From: Cryptomeria japonica | Lineage: Eukaryota > Streptophyta > Pinopsida > Cupressales > Cupressaceae | Assembly: GCF_030272615.1 (NCBI RefSeq) | Contig: NC_081415.1 | Location: 187,423,770 to 187,487,769 of the forward strand | Direction: 5' to 3' | Length of the DNA: 64,000 nt | Shown: one piece after another, positions 33,382 to 45,020 of the stretch | Layout: every line of letters begins with the position of its first letter | Numbering within the stretch: position 1 is the stretch's first letter | The notes under the pieces: generated by a model | Databases searched by the model: none | The model's input: only the letters and a program-made list of their open reading frames with translations | What the model was told of the DNA's origin: nothing | Program-made: the position numbers and the translations under genes

Positions 33382-33765
33382 ATGACCATTCTTCACATCT
33401 TGAGAAAGAAGAATCTTTATCAACATATCAACTTGAAGAAAAGACCATTAAGCTCAAAGGCTTTTATAAAAAGAAGGAAATTCTTCTATCTTAATAAACA
33501 AATCTTTGTCTCTCATAGAACCTTCTTACGTCACATGCGTCTATATCTTCAAGGGAAATCAAATGAGTTTGAACAAGAGTCATTAAACCATAGAGCTTTT
33601 ACTCAATATAGAGCTTTGAGTTATAATAAGAACAAAGGAGGTAAAATCAATCCTACCTTCTTTTCAGATATTTGCATCACATATAACTCAGCTAGGGAAG
33701 AACCACCAACCCTTGAACAAGAAGAGGAAGAGTTTGTGCCTTTTGTAACACAAAGTTTTTATTGA
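33382..33765 (+). CDS. Conserved leader ORF upstream of gag (127 aa)
   Basis: The frame is open from ATG 33382 (MTILHIL) to TGA 33763-33765. It could extend upstream to 33214, but similarity to the element D copy (46602-46985) is strong only from this Met. The two proteins are both 127 residues long, end TQ(S/R)FY, and agree at roughly three quarters of positions with no gap. Conserved blocks are IKRRKFFYLN, QIFVSHR, LYLQGK, QYRALSY, GGKINP, ICITYN and EFVPFVTQ. The start is basic and the end acidic. There is no signal peptide, membrane segment or known domain. Ogre-type Tat elements are known to carry an extra ORF before gag; homology to that is not shown here. It is open in both copies although gag and pol are broken. 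Confidence 0.6.
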   Translation: MTILHILRKKNLYQHINLKKRPLSSKAFIKRRKFFYLNKQIFVSHRTFLRHMRLYLQGKSNEFEQESLNHRAFTQYRALSYNKNKGGKINPTFFSDICITYNSAREEPPTLEQEEEEFVPFVTQSFY

Positions 33766-34199
33766 AGTTAACATTTCATCCATTATCACATTCACACATC
33801 ATCAATCCATTTCAACTCTCAAAACATCAAGAGGTTTTTATCCTAAAGTTCTCTTTCAATATTGATTGAATCAAACACAATACATCACTTTTTAGATTGT
33901 GTCTACATCTAGGATAAACTCATCCTAAGAGACATTTCTACATAGGTTAAAACTAGTCTATGAGTGAATCCTCTCATGACTAGGTAGTTGAGTCTGTAAC
34001 ACATCTCAGATCTCTCTAAACCTTATCACATCAAACATTGTCAATCAAACACAACAAGCAATTCAAGAAAGGACTTTGGTCACATCTACCTTTAGTGCTA
34101 GAGATCCATATGAAAAACACTCCACCAAACATAAATCTCTCATTTCATCAACAACTCATCATCATTTTCACCAAACTTCAACAACAACTTGTAAACAAA

Positions 34200-35760
34200 A
34201 TGGCTCAAACCAGATCAAGATCTAGACAAATGGAAATTGAGGAAGAAGAGGAGGAAAATATCAATGAATTTCAAGAAGCCCCTCGAGGAAACCCATATGA
34301 TGAAAATCCAAGTACTCCTACTCCTGCAACAATAGAAAGGGCACAACACAACCCTCTCTTTAATCGACTTTTTGACAAAATACTCAGGAGAAATGTTGAT
34401 GCTCACTTTTTAAGACTTACTCAAGAGGGAGCCAAACTACCCTCTGATTTCGATATTGCACAACTAAGGCAAGCATCAGAATGCCAAAGTCATAATGAGG
34501 ATGAAAGAGGTCGAGATCACATCAGATACAACCTTCATCTAGGAAATCCCCCGCCTCCTCCTCCAAATGACATAGACATGTTGCAGCAACAAGTCAAGAA
34601 TCTCGCCCAACAACTTCATAGTGGTGTGAAAACTAACTTGTTTTCACTTAATGATATTTGTCCCTATCCCTTTGATAGGAATCTTCATATGCCACCTTTT
34701 CCACGAGGGTTTGAAACACCCAAGTTTCAAAAGTACCAAGGAAAAGGAGATCCTCGCGATCATGTTAGAGAATTCCATTCAGCTTGCCTCGAAGTGGCAT
34801 ATGAGGACACATACCTAATGCAACTTTTTCCCCAAAGTTTGGGAGGAACAACCACGTCATGGTTTTCCCGACTACTAGGTGGCATAAGGACCTTCGAAGA
34901 ACTAGTCCAGAAGTTCCTGGCATATTACTCACACAACATTGAACGTGATATCACCATGGCTGATCTATGTAACACTAAGCAAAAACCAGGTGAGCTATTT
35001 TCAGTCTTTCTACAATGATGGCATCAAATGTCTAGTAGACATTCTCTTCAGTTACCTAAACAAGAACTAGTGGAAATATTTATTTCCAACTTAAATGAAG
35101 AAATGGAATTTCACTTAGACATGAAAGGCACAAAATCCTTCAATGATATGATTACCAAGAGTTTAAAAAGTGAGTGGGCTCTCATCAAAAAAGGGCTTAT
35201 CAAGATATACAATGAGCCAAAGGATGGCCCTCGCCTAGGCTTCAATAGTGATAAGCCTAACTTCTGGAACAAAAACAAAAACCTCATCAATGACGGGGTT
35301 GTGGATGCTAGGACTATAAAAAGTTTGCAACCTGTGGTCTGATTTGTGGGACAAAACCCCCCACCCAAGAATAACACAGTTGCTCCCCCAAATCAAGGAC
35401 ACAATGTACCTCAAGAAGAACCCAAACAATGCCAGCAAAATTTTAAACCAAAATGAACATACACTCCCTTAGGGGAGCCTATTGAAACGGTGTTACATTA
35501 GTTGGTTTCTCAAAATCTGGTGACCTTACCAAAGACATAAAATTACAAACCTCGGGTCAAACCTTCATGGTGGAGGGATACTGAACATTGCGATATGCAT
35601 TAAGGGAAAGGGCATAAGACAAGCAATTTTCACAGATTGAAAGATCTTATTCAGGATCTTATTGACCGAGGCGAGATCGAAATAGAAGGACACGACCCAA
35701 AAACAACAAACAATGATCATCTCATGTTTAAAAATTCACTTCCATCACAAGATTAAAGGG
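34200..35760 (+). pseudogene. Tat element C gag
   Basis: ATG 34200 (MAQTRSRSRQ) matches the gag start of element D. The Retrotrans_gag domain spans roughly residues 170-290: GDPRDHVREFHSACLEVAYE, QSLGGTTTSWFSRL, FLAYYSHNIERDITMADLCN. Stops occur at 35016 and 35340. A nucleocapsid-like knuckle near 35590-35640 has lost residues compared with element D. Gag would build the cytoplasmic particle that packages element RNA. The product is non-functional as it stands. Confidence 0.8.
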
Positions 35761-35975
35761 GTCCTTCCACTTCAGGGTGAGAAAAAGATACCACTGATTA
35801 TACATGCGCCGCCTATAATTACACTATGAATCACCTATATGATGCCAGTGAACAAATTGCAACTATTACCATCAAAAATCCCAGGTCCACCTATAATGTT
35901 GTTACACGTCGTGGCAAGATCACCATTAAAGTAGCTCCACAAGGCACCACATCTATCCCAAAGTAGTATAACCTT

Positions 35976-36917
35976 GTGGAATGGTTAGATAAGACGCCTG
36001 CACTTATATCTATCTTAGAGCTTTTGTGCCTATCCCCATCTCATAAAATAATATTGAATCAAGCTCTCCAAGAGGCGTCAGTCCCTACAAATTTAAACAC
36101 ATATCAGTTCCAAGCTATGGTTGGAAATATAAGGTCATCATCATGTCTCACTTTCTCAGAAAGTGACAATACATTCGACCAGCAACCTCATAACGCCTCA
36201 CTCCACATTGAAGGGTTTATCATCCAGCATAGGATCAAGCGAGTCTTGATCGACAATTGAGGAGGCCTGAATATCTGTACACTACAATTGGTCACAACAT
36301 TAGGATATGCAATTGAATCAGTGGATCCCCATAAAAAGATAACAATCAAAGCCTATGATGATGCATAGCGTTCATCCAAAGGAGCGATTGTGCTACCAAT
36401 CCGAGTGGGCCCAGTGGTGAAGCACATCATATGTCAAGTTCTGGACCTTCCTCTTCTATATAATTTATTGTTAGGAAGACCTTGGATACACACCATGCAA
36501 GCCATTTCATCCACCTACCATCAATGTATCAAGTTCCCTCATAATAGTGTGGAAATTGCAATCATGGGAGATGCAAATCCCTTTGCATATTGTCACAATA
36601 TAAATCATCAACCAAAGATTATCGTTCCCAAAAATAGAGAAGCTATCTCATCCACATCATATGTAAGTCCAACCTCTCTTTCTAGTTCAAACACCACTAT
36701 ACCCAAACAAGAGAAGCTCAAGATAAAAATAGCAAAGGAAGGTCCTAGGGAGTACAATCTCAGCCAACTCTTTTGTGTTGGACAAATGCCTACTTCTCCT
36801 AGAACTCATGGTAAACCTCAAAAGTTACATCATACACCACTAGTCAAGCCAGCATGCACTTTGACACCTTTCATCTTGGAAAGAATCAAGAAGAAGAGAC
36901 TAGAGATGAGGACTTAG
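35976..36917 (+). pseudogene. Tat element C protease region
   Basis: The retropepsin flap and active-site area is IEGFIIQHRIKRVLIDN, followed by TGA at 36258 (GGA in element D) right after the catalytic Asp-Asn. Element D reads DNGAGLNIC here, where canonical retropepsins have D-T/S-G. The C-terminal [12 protein letters not shown] block is at about 36464. Beyond lies the Pro/Thr linker. Confidence 0.75.
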
Positions 36918-38209
36918 CAGAATGGATCTATAAAGATCCTATCACCACGAACATCCCACAAGCTAAGCTTCCCACAGATCAATATGGAAAAGGCCTTCTC
37001 ATTATGCAAAGAATGGGTTATGATGGTCAAAGTGCTTTGGGAACTTGCAAGAAAGGACAACATGAGCTAATACAACCAGAATTAAAACCCAAAGATAACA
37101 CAGGATTAGGCTTTCAAAAGGAGATCCTTCCTAAGCTTAGATTCAAAGGGAAACCCAACAAACCTCTATATCAGCCTACTACAACCATAAAGAGGTCACC
37201 TTTGATTATATCAACAACACCACACACCATAGCAACTACCCCACTGAGGCTAAAAATCCCAACAATATCATCTACAACACCAGTCATCCCACCAATCAAA
37301 CCAGCAGCCCCATCAACAACAATAACTGCATCAACAGAACCATTAGCAACATCAACTATATATCAGAATCCTCGGCAATATCAATATTGGCAATTCTAGC
37401 AGAAGCAACAACATCAACAACGCCAATACTCCCCATATCAGATTCATTGATCCCTATAATCCTTCATGTAGCACCAATCATTCCATCTATCCAGGTACAT
37501 CAGTTGATCACACCTGTAGTGTTTAACTCAAAGGATATCCCAGTATGGTATAGCAATCGGATATTGGAAAGTGACTCAGAGACCGACTCATATGAGTGGG
37601 AATTTGATTCAATACATCTCAATACTTCAGATGAGGAAGACGCATCAGCCCCTCCACCTCACAAAGAAATCTCTATTTATGGAGAAGCGCGGATTAAAAC
37701 CTCTTGGGTTCCTTAACTGGAAACACCTTCCACATACCCTACGTCACATCCTACACCTGATTCTGATAGGAAGAGTATCATCAATGACCTTCACCATAAT
37801 ATATTAACCCTCACTAACACATCTAATGAACTAAACCTAATCGATGAGGTAATGCCCATTATCCATCTTGAACTGATCGAATGGAACCAACCTAGCCTGC
37901 CATGCCTTGATCACTTCCAAAACATTGAGGTGATCATTGACTTTTTGGAACTACATGATAACATACCAAGCAGGGATCATAAAGTTGGATTCACCATAGA
38001 ACTTAATAGCACAACATACTTTGGGGCGTATGCCAAACCTTTCAGTGGCAAAAATATAACAATAAAACATGAATCTTCCAGTGGAAACCACACTGTGGCA
38101 CTATTTGATCCCACAAAAGTAAAAAGAAAGAGCGTATTCAATGGTGAAAACCTCTTTGAGGAACCTAAGGATGAAAGGTTTGACATTCTCCCCTCTAGTA
38201 CATAACAGG
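36918..38209 (+). pseudogene. Tat element C protease-RT linker
   Basis: A low-complexity Pro/Thr/Ser stretch (TPVIPPIKPAAPSTT) is followed by a conserved block (NSKDIPVWYSNRILESDSET, GFTIELNSTTYFGAYAKPF). These occur in all copies of the family here. The function is unknown; they may tether RT. Frames alternate, so the polyprotein is broken. Confidence 0.6.
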
Positions 38210-39340
38210 AATGATCAATGATTCTCATCAAGGAAACAAAAGAATATGATGTGGGGACTTCTGAAACTCCTCACCACATACATCTGGCATCTCTTTTAAC
38301 TCCAAAGGAATAGTCTAAGTTTGTCGAATTCTTCAAAAAATGCCAAATCAACTTTGCATAGTCATATGCAGACATGCCTAGTCTTGATCCTGATTTATTC
38401 ATGGATCATCTCACCATGGCAGAAGGAGCTAAGCTTGTCAAGCAGAAACTTTGCAAGATGCATCCCTAGATTGCGGTACTAGTCAAAGAAGAACTTAAGA
38501 AACTCCTGGACGTTGGTTTTATTAGACCAACTGATTATGCAGATTGGATATCCAATATTGTGCCCATCGGCAAACTAAATGGGGGCATCTGTATCTGTAT
38601 TGACTTCAAAGATCTGAACAAGGCATGTCCTAAAGATGACTTCCCCTACAAAACATTGATATAATAGTGGACCTAATAGCAGGACATGCCATGCTTTCAC
38701 TCATGGATGGCTTTTTAGGCTATAACCAGATAAAGATCACACCTAAGGATCAACATAAGATGGCCTTCACATGTACATGGGGAACATACTGCTGGAATGT
38801 AATGCCTTTCAGTCTAAAGAATGTAGGAGCGACCTATCAAAGGGCCATGGTGACCATCTTCCATGATATGATGCATACTATAATGGAATATTATGTTGAT
38901 GACTTACTAGCAAAATCATTAACAAGAGAAGGTCATCCGGAATTATTAGAGCAAATCTTTGACAACATGGAACAATATCATGTTTGACTCAACCTAAAGA
39001 AATGTGTCTTTGGAGTAACCTCAGGGAATCTTCTAGGATACATTGTCTCAAGAAAAGGCATTGAGGTCGACCCAGCAAAGGTCAAAGCAATCATGGACAT
39101 GCCACCTCCAAAGAACATCAGTCAGCTAAGGACATTACAAGGGCGGCTACAATCCATTCGAAGATTCATTGCACAACTGGCAGATAAGTGTCACCCCTTT
39201 ACACACCTGCTACACAAGAACATTCACTTTCAATGGGATACAAGATGCCAGCAAGCACTTTAGATGCTTAAGGATTATCTCATGAATACACCATTGTTGA
39301 TCCCACCAGATCTGAGTAAGCCTTTATTAATCTATCAACG
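38210..39340 (+). pseudogene. Tat element C reverse transcriptase
   Basis: RT motifs are IDFKDLNKACPKDDFP-like (near 38600), DLIAGHAMLSLMDGF, GTYCWNVMPF and the catalytic box YYVDDLLAKS near 38890. The palm Asp pair is preserved. Stops occur near 38210, 38300, 38350, 38460 and 38985. The gene ends at KPLLIYQ, where the RNase H would begin. Confidence 0.8.
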
Positions 39341-39360
39341 GTTATCATATTGTCATCAGG

Positions 39361-40293
39361 AAGTCTTCCAAACCACTAATGGCTCTTACATGACCATTAA
39401 TGGCTCTTACATGACCATTTATGGTTAAATCCACTTGCACCCATGGCTAGGGGCTTTGACCCCTAAATCAACCCTCATGTAACCCATATGTCTTCTCAAG
39501 CATTTATTGTTTTGACCATGGTTATCCTCACTAACTCTTGCACAAGAGTTTATCCATTGGATAAAAGCATTATTTTTTGGATAATAAATTTATTCACTCA
39601 ACCCAACCTTAACCTTACCTCCCAAGTTAACCCTCAGGTGATGTCAAGCATTTAATGTTTCTTCCCTCTCCTCTCAACCCATCTCATGTTGACACTTGTC
39701 ATCCTAGGATTGGGTTGAAATTTCTCACATGGATTCAATACCATTCAATCCCGACCCTTGTTGAGATTACTCAATCTCAACCATCCATTGCTCCATTTTA
39801 CCTATAAATAGAGCCCATTTCTTCATAATCCAAATCCTCTAGCATTCTCAAGTATTTACATTATATCCATTTTTAGAGAGCATTAGATAATCAATCATAT
39901 TCACTCTTTTGTTTTAAAATCAACAGTAGCTGATTAGATAATTTCTTATTTTAGCTCTTGTTCACATTTGCATAATATTTTAGATTAATCATCTTTTCAT
40001 CTTGAACCTCCATAGTGCAAAAAGCTATTGAGAGCTACACTAATTTGTAACTTGGAGAGGAGAGGAACAAGGGAGGAGGAGCTACAAGTATGGTAGAAGA
40101 CATTTGGAGATGTCTTCTTGCATTTATTTTAATAGTTAAATGCTTTACTCCGTTTTGAGTGTCTCTCTTGGTATGCCTGCTTAGATTAGTCTTTGGTTGA
40201 TTAACGCTAACATTTCTCTTAGTTTCTGGTGTTTCTTATGTGTTATATGACCACATATTTTTTTCTAACATTATCCCATTTTGCAGAGCATCA
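39361..40293 (+). mobile_element. LTR G, 5'-truncated, followed by a PBS
   Basis: Matches the LTRs of element D from AAGTCTTCCAAA to the end GCAGAGCATCA. A TATAAATA box lies at 39803-39810, and the PBS TGGTGAACCTAACATGAA at 40296-40313. The beginning of the LTR is missing and its internal region is cut after the PBS. It is therefore a 5' LTR remnant. It faces the minus-strand LTR of element E. Confidence 0.8.
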
Positions 40294-40389
40294 TTTGGTG
40301 AACCTAACATGAAATTGCCGATGATCTGCTATTCTAAGATGAAAATTGTCAGCATGGGGGATTTCCTTGATGAAGGTTGTATCTGCTAT

Positions 40390-41255
40390 CCCAATCCCAG
40401 GATGACAAGTGTCAACATGAGATGGGTTGAGAGGAGAGGGAAGAAGCATTAAATGCTTGACATGACCTGAGGGTTAACTTGGGAGGTAAGGTTAAGGTTG
40501 GGTTGAGTGAATAAATTTATTATCCAAAGAATAATGCTTTTATCCAATGGATAAACTCTTGTGCAAGAGTTAGGGAGGATAACCATGGTCAAAACAATAA
40601 ATGCTTGAGGAGACATATGGGTTACATGAGGGTTGAGTTAGGGGTGAAAGTCCCTAACCATGGGTGCAAGTGGATTTAACCATAAATGGTCATGTAAGAG
40701 CCATTAGTGGTTTGGAAGACTTTAGAGGTTAAATTATTGAACAAACAAAGCATTTAATGCTTTTAAATGACTTTGAAGTCTTTGAGAAGTGACTCCAAGT
40801 TTCTTAGGAATGTGACAATAATTAGGGGATGGATTAGGTTAATTAGGAAGGGGTTAGAAGAATCTAGAAGGGGGTTAGGATTGCAAGTGGGTTTGGTGGT
40901 TGAGGGAAAATAGGATTTTTATTAAAATAAAATTCATTTATTTCAATAAATAGGTGCAAGTTGCATTTTTACAAGAATGCAAGTGGGGTGGATTTTAATG
41001 TTTTAAATAAATGTTTTATTTAAAAGAGGAAAACATGATTAAATTAAATAAATAGAATTTATTCATTTAATTGATTGTGAATTTGGTTTAATGAATTAAT
41101 TAAAATAAATTGAATAATTTATTTAATTAATAGGAGAATATTTTGAAGATGAATTAATTAAATATTTAATTTAATTAACTGATGGCTAGTGGATTTTTAA
41201 TCAAATAAATAACAAATATTCATTTAATTAAACTAGACAGATTTATGTGACTACA
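40390..41255 (-). mobile_element. Element E, 3' LTR (truncated)
   Basis: On the minus strand the LTR starts TGTAGTCACATAAATCTGTC at 41255, just after a polypurine tract (CAAAGAGGGGCAAA, plus-strand 41256-41269). It runs to the CCTAGGATTGGG part of the LTR near 40390, so the TATA region is lost. It forms an inverted pair with LTR G. The open frame at 40240-40452 spans the junction of the two and is not a gene. Confidence 0.8.
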
Positions 41256-41394
41256 TTTGCCCCTCTTTGAGACGGTACGGTTTATTGCATCGTTTCAAAG
41301 AAAGAAAAATAGGTGCGAAGAAATATGCCCCATAAATGTTAATTTAATGGGTGGTATAGCTCAACTAAGGCTATCATATTATCATTTGGCTGAG

Positions 41395-41612
41395 ATTGAG
41401 TAATCTGAACAAGGATTATGATAGAGGAGACATATGGGTTACGTGATGGGTTATAAATGCTTGAGGAGACATATGGGTTACATGAGGGTTGAGTTAGGGG
41501 TCAAAGTCCCTAACCATGGGTGCAAGTGGATTTAACCATAAATTTCCATGTAAGAGCCATTAATGGTCATGTAAGAGAAATTAATGGTCATGTAAGAGCC
41601 ATTAGTGGTCTT
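41395..41612 (-). repeat. LTR fragment inside the 3' untranslated region of element E
   Basis: Between the integrase end and the PPT of element E lies extra LTR sequence in the same orientation. It includes the ATGGCTCTTACATGACCATT motif (minus strand) repeated two to three times and the TTGTTGAGATTACTCAATC block. This does not belong in an ordinary 3' end and points to unequal recombination or template switching. Confidence 0.6.
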
Positions 41613-42110
41613 GTATGCTTCTTCATCTATGAGATGATGCAAGGAAACCCGTAGAGATGGTATCTCAACTGGAATAGGAAGGATGGTTCTGTGCCATAGA
41701 CTAGTAAGTAGGGAGTTGTGGCTGTAGGGGTTCAAATGCTAGTTTGGTAGGCCCATAGTGTTGGATTCAATTGAACATGCCAATCACGATTAGCATCATT
41801 GATTGTCTTCAATATGTTTTTGTTTGATGCTTCAGTTTGACCATTGCCTTGTAGGTAATAGGGAGTGGAAAAGCAGTGTTGGATGTGAAACTTCACAAAG
41901 AGTTCACGGATATCCTGATTATTGAAAGGAAGACTTTTATCTATGATGATGGACATGGGTACACCATACTGGCAGATGATGGAATTAAGGATGAATTAGG
42001 CGATCTACTTGCCAGTGACTTGGGTAAGTGGAACATCTTCGATCCACTTTGTGAAGTATTCAGTGGCTGTAATAATGAATTTGTGACCGTTGGATGAAGA
42101 TGGATAAATT
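41613..42110 (-). pseudogene. Element E integrase catalytic core
   Basis: The minus strand encodes the rve core: YFTKWIEDVPL, then PMSIIIDKSLPFNN (second catalytic Asp, usually SDNG-PF), then CFSTPYYLQGNGQTEASNK with the catalytic Glu, then WHVQLNPTLWAYQTS. Integrase joins element DNA to the host chromosome. Stops interrupt it near 42030. This is the only copy in the window that retains the integrase core; B and D stop just after its first strand. Confidence 0.8.
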
Positions 42111-43229
42111 TTACCCACAAGGTCTAGTCCCCATTGATAAAAGGGCCATGGTGTTGTGATTGGTTGCAATTCCTATGCTGGTGCATGTATCAGGTCTTTA
42201 TGAACTTGGCATTTCTTGCACTTTCGGACAAAGTAGGAGTCTTTTTCCATGGATGGCCAATAGTATCCAGCGCGTATCATCTTCTTCACTAAGGAAGGAC
42301 CACTTGTGTGAGTCCCACAAATTCCTTCATGTACCTCTTCCAAGGCCTTTGTTATCTAATCATGTTCCAGACATCGAAGGAGAGTACCATCAAGACTGCG
42401 TCCATATAGGGTTTCAGCAATAATGGTATATCAAGCGGTTTGGCGAATGAAGGTTTTACGTTGGTTATTTGATTGGTTAGAAGGAAGTGTGTGATCACGT
42501 AGATAGGTGTAGAACTCACCGTACCATGGGGATTCAGAACTGACAAGGTGATATATCATCTCAGATTCTGGGATATCATAAGCGGGAATCCAAAGCTATT
42601 CTACCAAGAACTCGTAGTGGGTTGAATTCTGTGGAAGATCTAGGTGAGATGCAATGGTAGCCATAGCATTAGCAGCTCGATTCTAATCTCTGGGTATCTG
42701 CTCAAAAGTGATAGTAGAAAATGACATCTTTAAACTATCCACCATTTGCTTGTATGGCATGAGTTTGTCATCCTTGGTCTGATATTCATCAGTTACTTGT
42801 CGGATGACTAGTTGAGAGTCACCATATATCTGTAACTCTTTCAGTTTCCATTGTATGGCTAGGCTGAGTCTTGTGATCAAGGCCTCATATTCTGCTATGT
42901 TGTTCATGCATGGAAATGTGAGGCGGTAAGACTTCGAGATGCTATCACCTTAAGGTGTGATAAATATAATACCTGCCCCCGACCCATGCCTAGTATATGA
43001 ACCATCAAAGTATAGCTTCCATGGTTGTGCTTCTGTGATCATGAATATCTCTTTATCTTGAAAATTGGAAGTGAGAGGATGATCACCTGTGAGTGGAGCA
43101 TCGGCCAACTGATCTACAATAACTTGACCCTTTATAGCCTTACAGTCGACATACTCGATGTCAAATTCACTTAGAATCATCACCCATTTAGCCAAGTGGC
43201 CTGTCAGTGCTGCTTTGTTGAGTAAGTAT
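42111..43229 (-). pseudogene. Element E integrase finger and RNase H domains, left part
   Basis: From 43229 downward: WVMILSEFDIEYVDCK (end of RNase H 1), WKLYFDGSYTRHGSGAGI to YGDSQLVIRQVTDEY (RNase H 2, with catalytic D, E and D visible), then the HHCC integrase finger region. The gene is interrupted at 43229 by element D and resumes at 56133. Several frameshifts. Confidence 0.8.
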
Positions 43230-44636
43230 TGTAGTCACATAAATCTGTCCAATTTAATTAAATGAATATTTGCTATTTATTTGATTAAAAATCCACCAAG
43301 CCATCAGTTAATTAAATTAATATTTAATTAATTCATCCTCAAACATTCTTCTATTAATTAAATAAATTATTCAATTAATTTTAGTTAATTCATTAAACCA
43401 AATTCACAATCAATTAAATGAATAAAATCTATTTATTTAATTAAATTCTCCTATTCCTCTTTTAAATAAATTAAATTAAATATTTATTTAAATCATTATC
43501 CCCCCCCCCACTTGCATTTTCCTACAAATGCAACTTGCACACATTTATTGAAATAAATGAATTTTATTTCAATAAAATCCTATTTTCCCTCACCCACCAA
43601 ATCCACTTACATTCCTAAACCCCCTTCTAGATTCTTCTCACCCCTTCCTAATTAACCTAATCCATCCCCTAATTATTGTCACATTCCTAAGCAACTTGGA
43701 GTCACTTCTCAAAGACTTCAAAGTCTTTGAAAAGCATTTAATGTTTTGTGTGTTCAACAATTTAACCTATAAAGTCTTCCAAAACCACTAATGGCTCTTA
43801 CATGACCATTAATGGCTCTTACATAACCATTTATGGTTATTTCAACTTGCACTCATGTGTCTCCTCAAGCATTTATTGCTTTGACCATGTTTATCCCTCT
43901 TGCCTTTGCACAAGAGTTTACCCATTGGATAAAAGCTTTATTCTTTGACTAAAGAATTTATTCATTCAACTAACCTTGACCTTAACTCCCAAGGTATGTA
44001 AGCATTTATTGCTTATTTCCTCTCCTCTCAACCTATCTCACATTGGCACATGTCATCCTAGGATTGGGTTGAAAGCCCTCACATGGATCTCAAACCATTC
44101 AATCCTGACCCTTGTTGAGATTGCTCAATCTCAACCATCCATTGCTCCATTTTTCCTATAAATAGAGCCCATTTCTTCATAATCAGGATCCTAAAAACTT
44201 GTATGCATTTAAGCTATAGGCATTTTGAGAGAGAATTTTAGCATAATCAACTCATATATTGTCATTTGGGTTAAAATAAATCATTTTATTATCAATAGCT
44301 TAATATTAGCTTCTTTATTTACATTTAGAGCAATATTTCAATCTCAAACCTCCATAAGCATCCATAGTGCAAAAAGCTACTGAGAGCCACACTATTTTGG
44401 AACTTGGAGAGGAGAGGAACAAGGGAGAAGAAACCAAGAGCATGTTAGGAGGCATTTGGAGATGCCTCATCATATTTACCTTCTTAGTTAGATATTTTAT
44501 CATGCTTTTGATATCTCTTTTGATATGCTTGTGTAGGAAAGTATTTTGTTTGTGATTTCTGACACTAACGGTTTCCTTTCTTTTCTTGTTTGTGTCTTGA
44601 TATCATTGACTAACCTTCCCTTTTTGTAGAGCATCA
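43230..44636 (+). mobile_element. Element D 5' LTR (1,407 bp)
   Basis: Begins TGTAGTCACATAAATCTG and ends GTAGAGCATCA. AT-rich first 300 bp, a C9 run near 43500, duplicated ATGGCTCTTACATGACCATT near 43793, a TATA box, and a CT-rich end. It differs from the 3' LTR at about seven positions in the first 165 bp and fewer afterwards, which suggests a moderately old insertion. Confidence 0.9.
44157..44164 (+). promoter_or_regulatory. TATA box of the Tat LTR promoter
   Basis: TATAAATA in the context TTTCCTATAAATAGAGCCC is kept in LTR G (39803), here, and in the 3' LTR (55648). Such conservation across diverged LTRs supports a real core promoter. Confidence 0.7.
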
Positions 44637-44638
44637 TT

Positions 44639-44656
44639 TGGTGAACCCGACGTGAA
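44639..44656 (+). promoter_or_regulatory. Primer binding site
   Basis: TGGTGAACCCGACGTGAA starts two bases after the LTR end, the normal PBS position. It begins TGG as expected for complementarity to a tRNA CCA end, but I could not match it with confidence to a particular tRNA. LTR G has the variant TGGTGAACCTAACATGAA. Confidence 0.65.
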
Positions 44657-44719
44657 TCTAAACACTTAAAAAATAATTTTTTTTGACAACTAACATGTTT
44701 GATTGTTGAACTTGACACA

Positions 44720-45020
44720 CAGGTTGCGCTTTAGCGCTGTTGATCACATTGTAGCGCTATTGCAACTTGTTGTTCTAGCGCTATTGTTCTTACAATAGCG
44801 CTATTGTTCTTACAATAGCGCTATTGTTCTTACAATAGCGCTATTGTTCTTACAATAGCGCTATTGTACCAAGTTTAGCACTATTGACATTATTTGAGCG
44901 CTTTTGACCCTGTTCTAGCGCTATTGAACATGTTTGAGTGCTTTTGACTTCTCTGGCATTTTATTCTTTTAGCGTGTTTGTGTTAAATAGCGCTTATGTT
45001 TAAACACAGAGTAGCGCTAT
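44720..45020 (+). repeat. AGCGCTATTG minisatellite in the element D leader
   Basis: Four perfect 20-bp units TAGCGCTATTGTTCTTACAA (44776-44855) plus a partial fifth stand among looser AGCGCTATTG / GAGCGCTTTTGAC copies. AGCGCT is itself palindromic. Complementary CAATAGCGCT-type copies occur in the 3' untranslated region (53950-54130). Confidence 0.85.

Larger units (their letters stand above)
32935..39340 (+). mobile_element. Tat element C: leader, gag, protease and RT, truncated at both ends
   Basis: The copy starts in the untranslated leader (matching element D from about 46155) and runs through a leader ORF, gag, protease, linker and RT. It stops in the RNase H start at about 39340, where LTR sequence G begins. 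It has no 5' LTR, PBS, RNase H or integrase. Its left neighbour B supplies part of the missing RNase H-integrase region on the opposite strand, but about 50 residues between the two are lost. Confidence 0.8.

Noticed and set aside
44776-44867. Regular repeats suggesting a CRISPR array
   Set aside because: The units are directly adjacent 20-bp copies without unique spacers, in plant retrotransposon leader DNA.
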